This document shows positions 1 through 6,660 of a stretch of DNA of 7,729 bases, in pieces; the first letter of the stretch is position 1, and the number at the start of each line of letters is the position of its first letter. This stretch comes from Candidatus Zixiibacteriota bacterium (GTDB taxonomy: Bacteria; Zixibacteria; MSB-5A5; GN15; FEB-12): NCBI GenBank assembly GCA_022570975.1, contig JACZYS010000123.1, positions 1 to 7,729 of the forward strand. The letters run 5' to 3'. Made by a program: the position numbers and the translations under genes. The notes below the pieces were generated by a model. The model had not been told where the DNA came from, searched no databases, and worked only from the letters and a program-made list of their open reading frames with translations.

Positions 1-15
1 GTGTACAGAAGAAAA

Positions 16-91
<76 letters not shown>

Positions 92-433
92 GCTACCCAT
101 GCACTTACGTAATACTAATCACGCTTGTTTTGTCGCTATCAGATGACCTTTTGCTTCAAATTAATATAATTAATATTATCGGCAGTGCAAGTATAAAATG
201 TAATGGATGAAATAAACTACGTTAGTTATTTGAAAGGTGTCGATTCACTGGACGCTTCAAATTCACACAATCGTTTATATTTATGTTTGAATCGTTTGAT
301 TACACTAACTCCCACTAAAACCCAATTGAGAAATTACAGCGCCCCCCCATGAGCACTCCAGGGGGTGGGGGGTGGTTATATATAGTTCCTTGCCTCACTC
401 TAGATTTTTTCAAATCGTTCAAATATTAACAGG
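92..433. other. Intergenic stretch, no gene seen
   Basis: No supported gene lies here. It holds an AT-rich near-palindrome around 159-178 (AATTAATATAATTAATATT) and the C-rich/G-rich hairpin at 342-372, annotated separately. No hairpin followed by a T-run that would terminate the Ycf48-like gene was found. Confidence 0.5.
342..372. repeat. C-rich/G-rich hairpin motif, copy A
   Basis: Seven C followed by ATGAGCACTCCAG, then runs of G (361-365, 367-372). CCCCCCA (343-349) can pair with TGGGGGG (366-372), and an inner CACTC can pair with GGGTG using one G-U pair. The same motif with small changes recurs at 1621-1648 in the same orientation, so it is a dispersed element and not chance. The G runs on the plus strand could also stack as a quadruplex. 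It sits about 60 bp downstream of the Ycf48-like stop codon, but no T-run follows in either direction, so it is not a standard terminator. Confidence 0.65.
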
Positions 434-1468
434 TTATGGTGTAACGCCTCCGTTTGTAGTATGCAAGATGGTTCCATTTCTGCCAACTGCCCAACCAACA
501 TCAGAACTTATGAATACTGCATCCAACAATTGTATAGAGCTATTCACATATTGTATTGTCCAGGAAATTCCGCCATCTGATGAATGTTGAATAAACTCTC
601 CACCTGTTACAAATATACTGGTTCGATCTTTCATAAAAACTTTGCTTCCAAACATAGTATAGCCTCGCTTCTTGTAAATAAGAGACCAGTTCTGACCACC
701 GTCTGTAGTTTCATAGACCCTATCATGCCAATCCGGAGGACCAGACCCTTCAACGTATTCGAAACTGCTAGACGTAATCAGTCCGAATTTTTTATTAAGT
801 AAAGACATGCCAAAGATATAAGTACTAGGTGTCTCCCATAGAACTATCCAGCTCAATCCTCCATCAATTGAAGTAACAACTTTGCGAAGACCGAGAATTC
901 CCAGACCCCTTTTCTTATCAACAAAATTCAGGCTGCTTAGCATTCTGAAGTCAGGAAAAGAATCTTCGGTCCAGTGTCGTCCTCCATCAGTCGTTAATAA
1001 GAAAATAAACTCCTTACGCCCTGCTATCCATCCTGTCAGGCTGTCCAAGAAAGTTACTTCTTCCAATTTTGAGGAAGTACCGCTGTTTTGAGCAACCCAT
1101 TTTCTGCCACCATCACTTGTATGCATAATGGTTCCCTTACTGCCAACAGCCCAGCCGTTTCTTCTATCAACGAAATCCACGTCGCGTAAAGTATCGTCGC
1201 TGCCGCTTTCTTGCTCATACCAGTTGGCACCCCCATTCTTGGTATTAAGAATCACGCCATTTACACCTACCACCCAGCCATGTCGTTCATCCACAAAATC
1301 AACTGCTGTAAAGATTGTTCCTTTTACTGGAGATTCCTGCTCTACCCAGCCTATAGCTTCTAAAGGTTGGGTATCCGAGTCAAAAGGATTTTTTCTAGAA
1401 CATGAAATAGAAAAGAACAAAACTGAAATCAAAAGAAGGCTAATAGAATTGTACATTAATTTACACAT
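434..1468 (-). CDS. Ycf48-like beta-propeller lipoprotein
   Basis: A 344-residue protein, probably an exported lipoprotein. Residues 1-22 form a hydrophobic signal peptide and Cys23 follows in FSIS-C, a slightly atypical lipobox. The rest is a run of about seven blades of the form GW.VG..G.I..T.(N/D)GG..W. The clearest are GWVVGVNGVILNTKNGG (64-80), GWAVGSKGTIMHTSDGG (105-121), GWIAG (146-150) with TTDGG (159-163), SIDGG (200-204), TTDGG (254-258), SSDGG (296-300) and GWAVGRNGTILHTTNGG (325-341). This is the Ycf48/BNR-like fold; in cyanobacteria Ycf48 assists photosystem II assembly, but family members are common in non-photosynthetic FCB bacteria, where the role is unknown. The ATG at 1466-1468 has GGGG about 9 nt upstream; the next ATG, codon 5, has no better site. 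The protein stops just after TNGG, without the final Trp or a sorting domain. It stands alone between two tRNA-Arg copies. Confidence 0.85.
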   Translation of the reverse strand: MCKLMYNSISLLLISVLFFSISCSRKNPFDSDTQPLEAIGWVEQESPVKGTIFTAVDFVDERHGWVVGVNGVILNTKNGGANWYEQESGSDDTLRDVDFVDRRNGWAVGSKGTIMHTSDGGRKWVAQNSGTSSKLEEVTFLDSLTGWIAGRKEFIFLLTTDGGRHWTEDSFPDFRMLSSLNFVDKKRGLGILGLRKVVTSIDGGLSWIVLWETPSTYIFGMSLLNKKFGLITSSSFEYVEGSGPPDWHDRVYETTDGGQNWSLIYKKRGYTMFGSKVFMKDRTSIFVTGGEFIQHSSDGGISWTIQYVNSSIQLLDAVFISSDVGWAVGRNGTILHTTNGGVTP

Positions 1469-1620
1469 GACAAATTACCCCATTTTTGGATTCTTGTTAG
1501 CTTTACTCAAATAATAACAGTACGCAATAGGCGAAGTAATCCTTTCTAGTGGACACTTTGATGATAAGGAAATAAAAGAATTTGTCAATCTATTTTTGAA
1601 TGAGGCTGAATCATAATCAA

Positions 1621-1648
1621 CCCCCCCACGAGCACCCCAGAGGGTGGG
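1621..1648. repeat. C-rich/G-rich hairpin motif, copy B
   Basis: Seven C followed by ACGAGCACCCCAGAGGGTGGG. It aligns with copy A (342-372) as CCCCCCCAYGAGCACYCCAGRGGGTGGG. The inner stem CACCC (1633-1637) with GGGTG (1642-1646) is fully paired here, where copy A has a G-U pair. This change preserves pairing and hints at selection on structure. It lies about 150 bp upstream of the Ycf48-like start, in a 293-bp stretch (1469-1761) in which I see no gene and no strong promoter. Confidence 0.65.
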
Positions 1649-1761
1649 TGTTATTGTGACCACTCTATATTTCTTGTTTGCATGTCTCAAATTTAGTCTC
1701 TCTTTAGAAAAAATAGATAATCTTATTGGCATTATATAAGTTTTTTAATCATTAGTAATTT

Positions 1762-1837
<76 letters not shown>

Positions 1838-1849
1838 ATTGTGGCCTGT

Positions 1850-1879
1850 ATTATAGTCACTTGATGAGAATATTGTCAA
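1850..1879 (-). promoter_or_regulatory. Consensus promoter of tRNA-Arg
   Basis: On the minus strand, -35 TTGACA (1874-1879) and -10 TATAAT (1850-1855) are both perfect and are separated by 18 bp. Initiation about 7 nt past the -10 would leave a leader of only a few bases before the tRNA 5' end at 1837. Its strength fits a stable-RNA gene. Confidence 0.85.
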
Positions 1880-1903
1880 CTGATTTTGTAGTCGTGAAAT
1901 ATT

Positions 1904-1927
1904 CATTCGACACTCTCAGGGTGACAG
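1904..1927. repeat. Possible degenerate REP-like repeat
   Basis: CATTCGACACTCTCAGGGTGACAG resembles, from memory, a short repeat often seen between genes in environmental genomes (core CTTCGAC, then CTCAGGGTGACA). It lies between the PP2C gene and the tRNA promoter. Only one copy is visible in this window, so its status as a repeat is not shown here. Confidence 0.3.
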
Positions 1928-1979
1928 AATTTTAGATAGTAAGTTACGAACTAATTAAATGAGGGCAACGTTCAGAAAA

Positions 1980-3005
1980 TTACTGGTTAAGGTAAATTAT
2001 CAAACCAGCTACTACTATGAAAATAGCAAAAATGCCGTAGATAAAGAGCTTATTGGGTGGACTTGCCGGAGCCGGATCCTCCTCTTTTACAAAAGTTGTG
2101 CCTTCTCCCTGAGGATGAGTGAAACTAGGTCTGTTCTCATTTATCATTTGCAGAGCTTTATCTTCGGCATCAAGCAGTTCCGACGTTTCTTCAGGAAAAG
2201 TTATCAGGTCAATTTCTGCCCGATCGGTCACTTCAACATCTTCAATTTTTAATGCAATGACGGTTGAGTTGTCACTACCGCCTTTGAGATTGGCAAGGTC
2301 AATAAGTTTTGAGGCAATTGTCCTGATATCACCATCGGCCATTTTAGCCGTTTCAAAAATTTCTTTATCATTAGCAAACCCACAGAGTCCATCGGAACAA
2401 ATAATATAAATATCTCCGGCTTTCATCTTTATCTGCCGGTAATCAACTTCTACGGTATTCTTAACTCCCAGGGCCCGGGTAATTACATTTTTTCCGACAA
2501 AGGAAGAGACTTCTTCTTCGGTAATACTTTTTTCTTTCTGGATTTCTGATACCCAGGAATGGTCAACGGTAAGCGGAGCCAGTTTATCATCGGCTAATAA
2601 GTATGCCCGGCTGTCACCAACGTGAGCAATTGAAGCACAGTCATCAGTCAATGATATGGCCACAACTGTTGTTCCCATTCCTGCGTGGGATGGGTCATTG
2701 GTTGCTTGATTATGTATTTGTCTGTTTGAGAGTCTTATTGCTCTCACCAGAAGTTCACCATCGACAGGGAGATCTGCTCCCGAGGCAAGGGCCTCATTGG
2801 ATAAAACTTCTTTGCTGAAATCTTTGAATACCAAACCAATAGTTTCTGATGAAGACTGCGAGGCAACTTCGCCGGCCTGGTGTCCGCCCATTCCATCGCA
2901 GACAGCAAAAACGGCACGGTCGTCATCAATAATGAAGTTATCTTCATTCCCTTGACGGACCAACCCTATATCTGTTTTTCCGTATGATCTAAACTGAAGC
3001 GGCAA
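1980..3005 (-). CDS. PP2C-type Ser/Thr protein phosphatase with C-terminal membrane anchor
   Basis: A 341-residue metal-dependent (PPM/PP2C) phosphatase, predicted to remove phosphate from Ser/Thr residues set by Hanks-type kinases. All core motifs are present: GLVRQGNEDN (14-23), CDGMGGH (36-42), GMGTTVVA (109-116), HVGDSRAYLL (128-137), VDHSW (147-151), NVITRALG (173-180), CSDGL (203-207) and GGSDNST (242-248). The likely metal ligands D22, D37, D205 and D245 are intact. After the catalytic domain (about 1-255), an acidic linker leads to one hydrophobic segment (320-338) ending in YLNQ. The protein is thus probably tail-anchored with the enzyme in the cytoplasm; soluble Stp/PrpC enzymes are about 240-260 residues. 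The start is TTG at 3003-3005: an in-frame TAA lies two codons upstream, the first ATG is at codon 39 inside a catalytic motif, and AGGGGAAGGA lies 12 nt upstream. A duplicated 95-bp leader precedes it. Confidence 0.92.
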   Translation of the reverse strand: MPLQFRSYGKTDIGLVRQGNEDNFIIDDDRAVFAVCDGMGGHQAGEVASQSSSETIGLVFKDFSKEVLSNEALASGADLPVDGELLVRAIRLSNRQIHNQATNDPSHAGMGTTVVAISLTDDCASIAHVGDSRAYLLADDKLAPLTVDHSWVSEIQKEKSITEEEVSSFVGKNVITRALGVKNTVEVDYRQIKMKAGDIYIICSDGLCGFANDKEIFETAKMADGDIRTIASKLIDLANLKGGSDNSTVIALKIEDVEVTDRAEIDLITFPEETSELLDAEDKALQMINENRPSFTHPQGEGTTFVKEEDPAPASPPNKLFIYGIFAIFIVVAGLIIYLNQ

Positions 3006-3017
3006 AAGTTAAGTTTG

Positions 3018-3027
3018 TCCTTCCCCT
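3018..3027 (-). promoter_or_regulatory. Ribosome binding site supporting the TTG start
   Basis: AGGGGAAGGA on the minus strand, 12 nt before the TTG at 3005. The spacing is somewhat long, but this is the only strong purine-rich site nearby. It is preceded within two bases by the hairpin at 3029-3045 and overlaps the stop codon of a possible 23-codon leader ORF. Confidence 0.6.
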
Positions 3028-3122
3028 AGCCATTAATAAAATGGCACTTTCCAGAACCACATTTCCAGAAAATCTTTGCTGTATTCATAAACATCATTGC
3101 TCTAATAAAATCTCAAGTATTC
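3028..3122. repeat. 95-bp tandem repeat, copy 1 (nearest the PP2C gene)
   Basis: Begins AGCCATTAATAAAATGGC and is repeated directly at 3123-3216. The first 70 positions differ at 8 sites; the last 25 are looser with a one-base indel. The copy contains a perfect hairpin (3029-3045: GCCATT, 5-nt loop, AATGGC) and two TTTCCAGAA motifs at 3048-3056 and 3062-3070, spaced 14 bp apart. It forms the upstream region of the phosphatase gene, ending at its ribosome binding site, so a regulatory role is plausible. Confidence 0.85.
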
Positions 3123-3216
3123 AGCCATTAATAAAATGGCCCTTTCCGGAATCATATTTCCAGAAAATATTTGATGTATTCATTAACTTCATGGTGCAAT
3201 TAAATTCCAAGTATTT
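3123..3216. repeat. 95-bp tandem repeat, copy 2
   Basis: Matches 3028-3122. It keeps the same hairpin (3124-3140) unchanged and two motifs, TTTCCGGAA (3143-3151) and TTTCCAGAA (3157-3165), with the same 14-bp spacing. Retention of the hairpin and motif pair, while other bases have drifted, suggests these parts matter. Right of it, up to 3290, I see nothing further. Confidence 0.85.
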
Positions 3217-3290
3217 TGGGCATTTGTGCATATAATAAGATAACTATTCCGCATAACATTTACATTATCGGGAATATTTTCACCAATAAC

Positions 3291-3317
3291 AATAAAAAAC
3301 CCGGAGATATTCCGGGT
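3291..3317 (-). terminator. Intrinsic terminator of the 669-residue protein gene
   Basis: On the minus strand, the stem CCCGGA / TCCGGG (3311-3316 with 3300-3305) has a 5-nt loop, one extra A-T pair, and is followed by TTTTTTATT (3299-3291). It lies about 30 bp past the stop codon at 3346. It separates the surface-protein genes from the phosphatase gene, which therefore needs its own promoter within about 3030-3290. Confidence 0.9.
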
Positions 3318-3345
3318 AATTTATTCTAATTCTTGAGGCATTGGA

Positions 3346-5355
3346 TTATTTGAGGAGAACCATTTTCTTGCTCTGGGCACCATATTCTGAGACGATACGA
3401 TAGAAATATACTCCGCTGGCGAGGTTTGAACCGTCATATTGAACATTAAATTCTCCGCCGGATTTTGTCCCCAAATTGATATTGTCAACTATTTGCCCCA
3501 ATAAGTTTATAACCTGCAGACTTACCTCAGATTTCCCCGGAAGGGCAAATGGGATGGTAGTAGTTGGGTTGAACGGGTTAGGATAGTTCTGGTTGACTTC
3601 AAATGAGCTCGGAAGTCCGGCAATTTTGTCATCATCAATGTCGGTGATGAGATTAAATAAGTTAAAAACCGCTCCGAAAGAAATTGTAGTATCAAAATAG
3701 GAGAAAATACTTATGTCAATCAAATCAGAAGTATCAATTGCAGAAATTGGAATTATTACATCCAAATCAAAATATCCGGTGTCAGTTGGTGAAAGCACTA
3801 ATGAATCATTTACAGATAATGACCAACCATTGAACGAGAATGTTGCCATTCCAAAGATATCAGAAAAATTGCCGTCATTTCTTATTCCAATTGAAAACCT
3901 GACCGTGTCTCCTTCGCTTCCTGATTGTGCCGTAGGTAAGTCAACAATTGAAAAAGCATATGTAGTATCGGTTACCGAGAGCAGTTCAAACGAGCCGCTG
4001 AATGTCTGAGAGGGATCAATCTGTGAAAAAACAGTATATGAAATTGTATCCATCAGCCTGTTTGATAGCGCCGGTAAGGTTACATCCATATATACATAGG
4101 CGGTATCTCCGGAGGAGTTAAAGACAGTATCAACACCGGTGGTTGTCCAGCCTTTTGCCGAGGAGGATGTCAGACCATAAATATCAACAGACGGCCCATC
4201 ATTTCTGAGTCCTACATAAAAGCGGATGGTACTTCCTACGAAAGCAGTATCTCTGGAGGCAGGTGTTTCCACTACTGTCATGACCGTATTGGTGTCCAGA
4301 ATAATTGCTATTTGAAGAGTTGAATCAAATCTTTGGGTGGTGTCCAATTTGGAATAGATTGTATAGGAGATAGTGTCATATAGAGTATTGATTGCCTCCG
4401 GAACTACCACTTCAAAGGAAAGGTAACCGGTGTCACCAACGGCAACGGTTACAATATCACTTGTAATTGTCTGCCAGTTGTGGGCCGAAGATGAAGCGAC
4501 ACAATAATAATCTGTTATTTGAGCATCGAGGTTGTCGTTTCTGATTCCGGCAGAAAATGAGACCGTATCTCCCGGATTGGCTGCCGTATCTCCCGGAAAC
4601 TCAATTACAGTAAAATTGATTACCAAAAGGGTGTCATTAATTCCTTTTATAACAAAAGCCATATCGAGCTTTTGGTTCGTATCTAAGTGAGAATAAACAA
4701 AGAAATTTATTGTATCAATTTTTTCTGATCCGAATGGTGGGACGATAACATCAAAGCCAACATAGGCGGTATCACCGGGACTCATGGCATATGAGGCCGA
4801 ATCCTGATCAATTGTGATCCATCCTAAATTGGAGGTGGAAGTAACACCATAAAAATCTACTCCATCCCCTTGATTTAAGACTCCCACAGAAAAAGAGGCG
4901 ACCGTATCCGGAGGAGTGACAACTATTACGTTCTCAAACGGTAAAATTATGAAATCTATATTTCCGGTAGTCGCAATTGAAACCTGGTTTTGTACTTTAT
5001 CAGTCCAGGTAGAATCACCGGAGAGATATACGGCATTTCTCCCATTGATTGTTAATGTAATAACATCACCAGTTTCAGCACCTTCATCAACACCGGTCGT
5101 GTCTGAATAATCGCCATATACCGGCATGAATCCAAAAATTCCTGTCGAGTCAACTGTAAATGAACCGCAATGAACTCCCTGAGGGTCATAGGCATCAACC
5201 ACAGTTCCAACCGGGGCCGGGCCGCCGTTAAATGATACGGAACCATAAAATTCCGATGACAAGGGAGTTGGGATTATATCATCAGCTAACAAATTTCCAG
5301 CAAAAGGCGCTGACAAAATTAATAAAAGAAAAATGTAATTAAAAAACTTATTCAC
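3346..5355 (-). CDS. Secreted multi-domain protein with four Ig-like units and a Por-type C-terminal sorting domain
   Basis: 669 residues. Residues 1-24 look like a signal peptide. Residues 36-108 form a small beta domain (FYGSVSFNGG, VDAYDP, FGFMPVYGD, GDVITLTINGR). Four related units follow at about 143-238, 245-352, 359-461 and 466-568. Each has a (G/N)xxND-type start, a (D/T)xYG..SSS..GW-like core, a (G/T)DT(A/G)Y...(D/E)V..P stretch and a final IS-Y-FS-DT strand; they resemble the NEW3/CARDB style of Ig-like domain. The C-terminus (585-669) has NQNYPNPFNPTTT, LLGQIV and ASGVYFYRI...SKKMVLLK, the type IX secretion sorting-domain pattern. This implies export across the outer membrane and surface attachment or release. 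The start is GTG (5353-5355) with AGGGTGA just upstream and no nearby ATG. No catalytic motif is seen; a structural or adhesive role is inference. It lies downstream of another sorting-domain protein and has its own terminator at 3291-3317. Confidence 0.88.
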   Translation of the reverse strand: MNKFFNYIFLLLILSAPFAGNLLADDIIPTPLSSEFYGSVSFNGGPAPVGTVVDAYDPQGVHCGSFTVDSTGIFGFMPVYGDYSDTTGVDEGAETGDVITLTINGRNAVYLSGDSTWTDKVQNQVSIATTGNIDFIILPFENVIVVTPPDTVASFSVGVLNQGDGVDFYGVTSTSNLGWITIDQDSASYAMSPGDTAYVGFDVIVPPFGSEKIDTINFFVYSHLDTNQKLDMAFVIKGINDTLLVINFTVIEFPGDTAANPGDTVSFSAGIRNDNLDAQITDYYCVASSSAHNWQTITSDIVTVAVGDTGYLSFEVVVPEAINTLYDTISYTIYSKLDTTQRFDSTLQIAIILDTNTVMTVVETPASRDTAFVGSTIRFYVGLRNDGPSVDIYGLTSSSAKGWTTTGVDTVFNSSGDTAYVYMDVTLPALSNRLMDTISYTVFSQIDPSQTFSGSFELLSVTDTTYAFSIVDLPTAQSGSEGDTVRFSIGIRNDGNFSDIFGMATFSFNGWSLSVNDSLVLSPTDTGYFDLDVIIPISAIDTSDLIDISIFSYFDTTISFGAVFNLFNLITDIDDDKIAGLPSSFEVNQNYPNPFNPTTTIPFALPGKSEVSLQVINLLGQIVDNINLGTKSGGEFNVQYDGSNLASGVYFYRIVSEYGAQSKKMVLLK

Positions 5356-5372
5356 GGCTCACCCTAAAATAT

Positions 5373-5404
5373 TGTTCTGGTTAGTTAATAAACTAACCAG
5401 AACA
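5373..5404 (-). terminator. Long perfect hairpin between the two surface-protein genes
   Basis: TGTTCTGGTTAGTT (5373-5386) and its exact reverse complement (5391-5404) enclose a 4-nt AATA loop, giving 14 uninterrupted pairs. On the minus strand it is followed by ATATTTTAGGG, a poor T-run, and then by the ribosome binding site of the 669-residue gene. A second small stem (AGGC/GCCT at 5432-5443) with a TTTT tail overlaps the stop of the upstream gene. The hairpin could terminate, attenuate, or mark an mRNA processing point between the two genes; the weak T-run keeps a plain terminator call uncertain. Confidence 0.55.
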
Positions 5405-5441
5405 TTAATTTCAATATCAGAATGATAAAACAGGCTTGGGC

Positions 5442-6641
5442 CTATTTCATCAAGGTCATTTTCTTGGACTCAGTATATTTGTCGGCAACTAAGCGATAGA
5501 AGTAAATACCTGAGGCAACGGAGTTTCCATAACTGTCCCTGCCGTCCCAGATTACTTTGTTAGAGCCGGATTCTGCGATTCCGTCAAATGGAACAGCAAC
5601 AATCTCACCTAAGAGGTTGAAGATTGTAATAGTTGCCTGTCCACTCTTCTGCAAATCCAAGTTGATAGTGGTGGACGGGTTGAACGGGTTAGGATAATTC
5701 TGTTTCAGCGAGTAGCTGTCAGGGATTATTTCATTGCCCGGTTCAACTTTGGCGGTCAGATAACCAATTTCAATTACATCACCGTTATTAGTCCAGGTGA
5801 ATCTCTGGTCAGTTTCTATTGAATTAATTTGGAGATAGAACTCTTCCCCAGAGGTTGCGCCTTCAATCCCCTTTGTTGTTGGGTCATCGGCATAGACTGA
5901 CATAAATCCAAAGTGACCGTCTTTTGAAAGTGAAAACTGGCCAATCTTCATTCCGTTTTCCCGGTGAGCAGTTACGAGCGCACCGGAAGAAACTACTTTG
6001 TTATTTAAAGTAAGAGAAGCGGAATAAATATTTACCCAGCTTGTAGTTTTGATAACATCAGTGTCTTTATCAGCTGCGGCAAAACTGTTCTGGGTTCTCT
6101 TGTTAGCAGGCTTTGCCGGTGATGTGCCCAATCCGTCCGGGTAGACGAGAGCGTCATCAACATCTACCTTTACCCAGTAACCGAAACATGATTTCATTTC
6201 TGAAAGAGTATTAAATGGATCCTGCCCCGGGAGATAGGTCATTGTCCCACCATCAAAACCTTGAGATACGAGCAAGTTGCTTCCCAGTGATGCCAACGCA
6301 TCTGTAACTGGCAGGGCATCGATTGGGAGATATGAAACCAGATTCCAACCTGCGGTTACGTCAATTGGGGTAGTAATTGGTACCAGGCTTCCGGTAACTT
6401 CCAGAGTTGCCTGGCATCCGGTTTTAACTTTGATCCAGTATCCGCTTAAGTGGTCAACTGAATTAAGAGTCGAGAATTCAGGCAGGGTTGGTACAAATGC
6501 CAGACCGCCCTGTTCAAAGCCAAGGACAACTTCTACGCAGTCATATATGCTGGCCATTACCTGAGCAATTTCATCGGTTGGGGAGTCAACTCTCCAGCTG
6601 ACAAGATTCCAACCTTCTACAAGTACACAGGAATGGACTAT
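5442..6641 (-). CDS. C-terminal part of a secreted GWNLVSW-repeat protein with sorting domain (5' end missing)
   Basis: The first ATG in frame is at 6555-6557, but recognisable protein continues upstream of it: VEGWNLVSWRVDSPTDEIAQV is encoded in the same frame up to about 6620. The ATG is therefore not the true start, and the N-terminus, including any signal peptide, is absent. Counting from that ATG (371 residues), the first GWNLVS unit runs through GYWIKV (39-44) and the second is GWNLVSY (70-76) to GYWVKV (126-131). A beta domain follows (about 172-250), resembling the N-terminal domain of the 669-residue protein (compare FGFMSVYADD with FGFMPVYGD). The sorting domain comes last (about 280-371) with QNYPNPFNPSTT, FNLLGEIV and ASGIYFYRL...SKKMTLMK. 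It is likely surface-exposed or secreted by a type IX-like route; its function is unknown. The open frame runs on to 6797, but the part beyond about 6645 is the antisense of the TPR region. The right boundary given is approximate. Confidence 0.82.
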   Translation of the reverse strand: MVHSCVLVEGWNLVSWRVDSPTDEIAQVMASIYDCVEVVLGFEQGGLAFVPTLPEFSTLNSVDHLSGYWIKVKTGCQATLEVTGSLVPITTPIDVTAGWNLVSYLPIDALPVTDALASLGSNLLVSQGFDGGTMTYLPGQDPFNTLSEMKSCFGYWVKVDVDDALVYPDGLGTSPAKPANKRTQNSFAAADKDTDVIKTTSWVNIYSASLTLNNKVVSSGALVTAHRENGMKIGQFSLSKDGHFGFMSVYADDPTTKGIEGATSGEEFYLQINSIETDQRFTWTNNGDVIEIGYLTAKVEPGNEIIPDSYSLKQNYPNPFNPSTTINLDLQKSGQATITIFNLLGEIVAVPFDGIAESGSNKVIWDGRDSYGNSVASGIYFYRLVADKYTESKKMTLMK

Positions 6642-6660
6642 TAAATCAGAAACTTCAAGA
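6635..6660. other. Junction of two 5'-truncated, divergently oriented genes
   Basis: To the left, minus-strand surface-protein coding sequence is recognisable to at least 6620 and plausibly to about 6641. To the right, plus-strand TPR coding sequence is recognisable from about 6649. Neither gene has a start, ribosome binding site or promoter here, and no intergenic space exists. Base composition rises in G+C to the right. No inverted repeat, target duplication or transposase is visible at the join. It is either a genomic rearrangement or an artificial join made in assembly. Confidence 0.75.

Noticed and set aside
92..140. A promoter for the left tRNA-Arg copy
   Set aside because: The best pair (GCGACA at 131-136 and TAGTAT at 112-117) has only about 13 bp between boxes and a poor -35, unlike the perfect promoter of the other copy.
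342..372. An intrinsic terminator of the Ycf48-like gene
   Set aside because: The hairpin is GC-rich but no T-run follows it on the minus strand, and a sister copy lies upstream of the same gene.
1128..1514. A 128-codon plus-strand ORF over the 5' part of the Ycf48-like gene
   Set aside because: It is the antisense of a well-supported beta-propeller coding region and has no domain of its own.
1475..1732. An 85-codon minus-strand ORF upstream of the Ycf48-like gene
   Set aside because: It runs through the C-rich/G-rich hairpin, has no recognisable domain and no ribosome binding site, and its composition is unlike the neighbouring genes.
3028..3216. A CRISPR array
   Set aside because: Only two adjacent copies exist, with no spacers between them, and the repeat is 95 bp and diverged.
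3041..3235. A 64-codon plus-strand ORF across the tandem repeat
   Set aside because: The 95-bp period shifts the frame between copies, so the two halves encode unrelated readings of the same repeat; it has no ribosome binding site and lies opposite the phosphatase leader.
6555..6557. ATG as the true start of the GWNLVSW-repeat protein
   Set aside because: Family-like sequence (VEGWNLVSWRVDSPTDE) continues upstream in the same frame and no ribosome binding site precedes the ATG, so the gene is truncated and does not start here.
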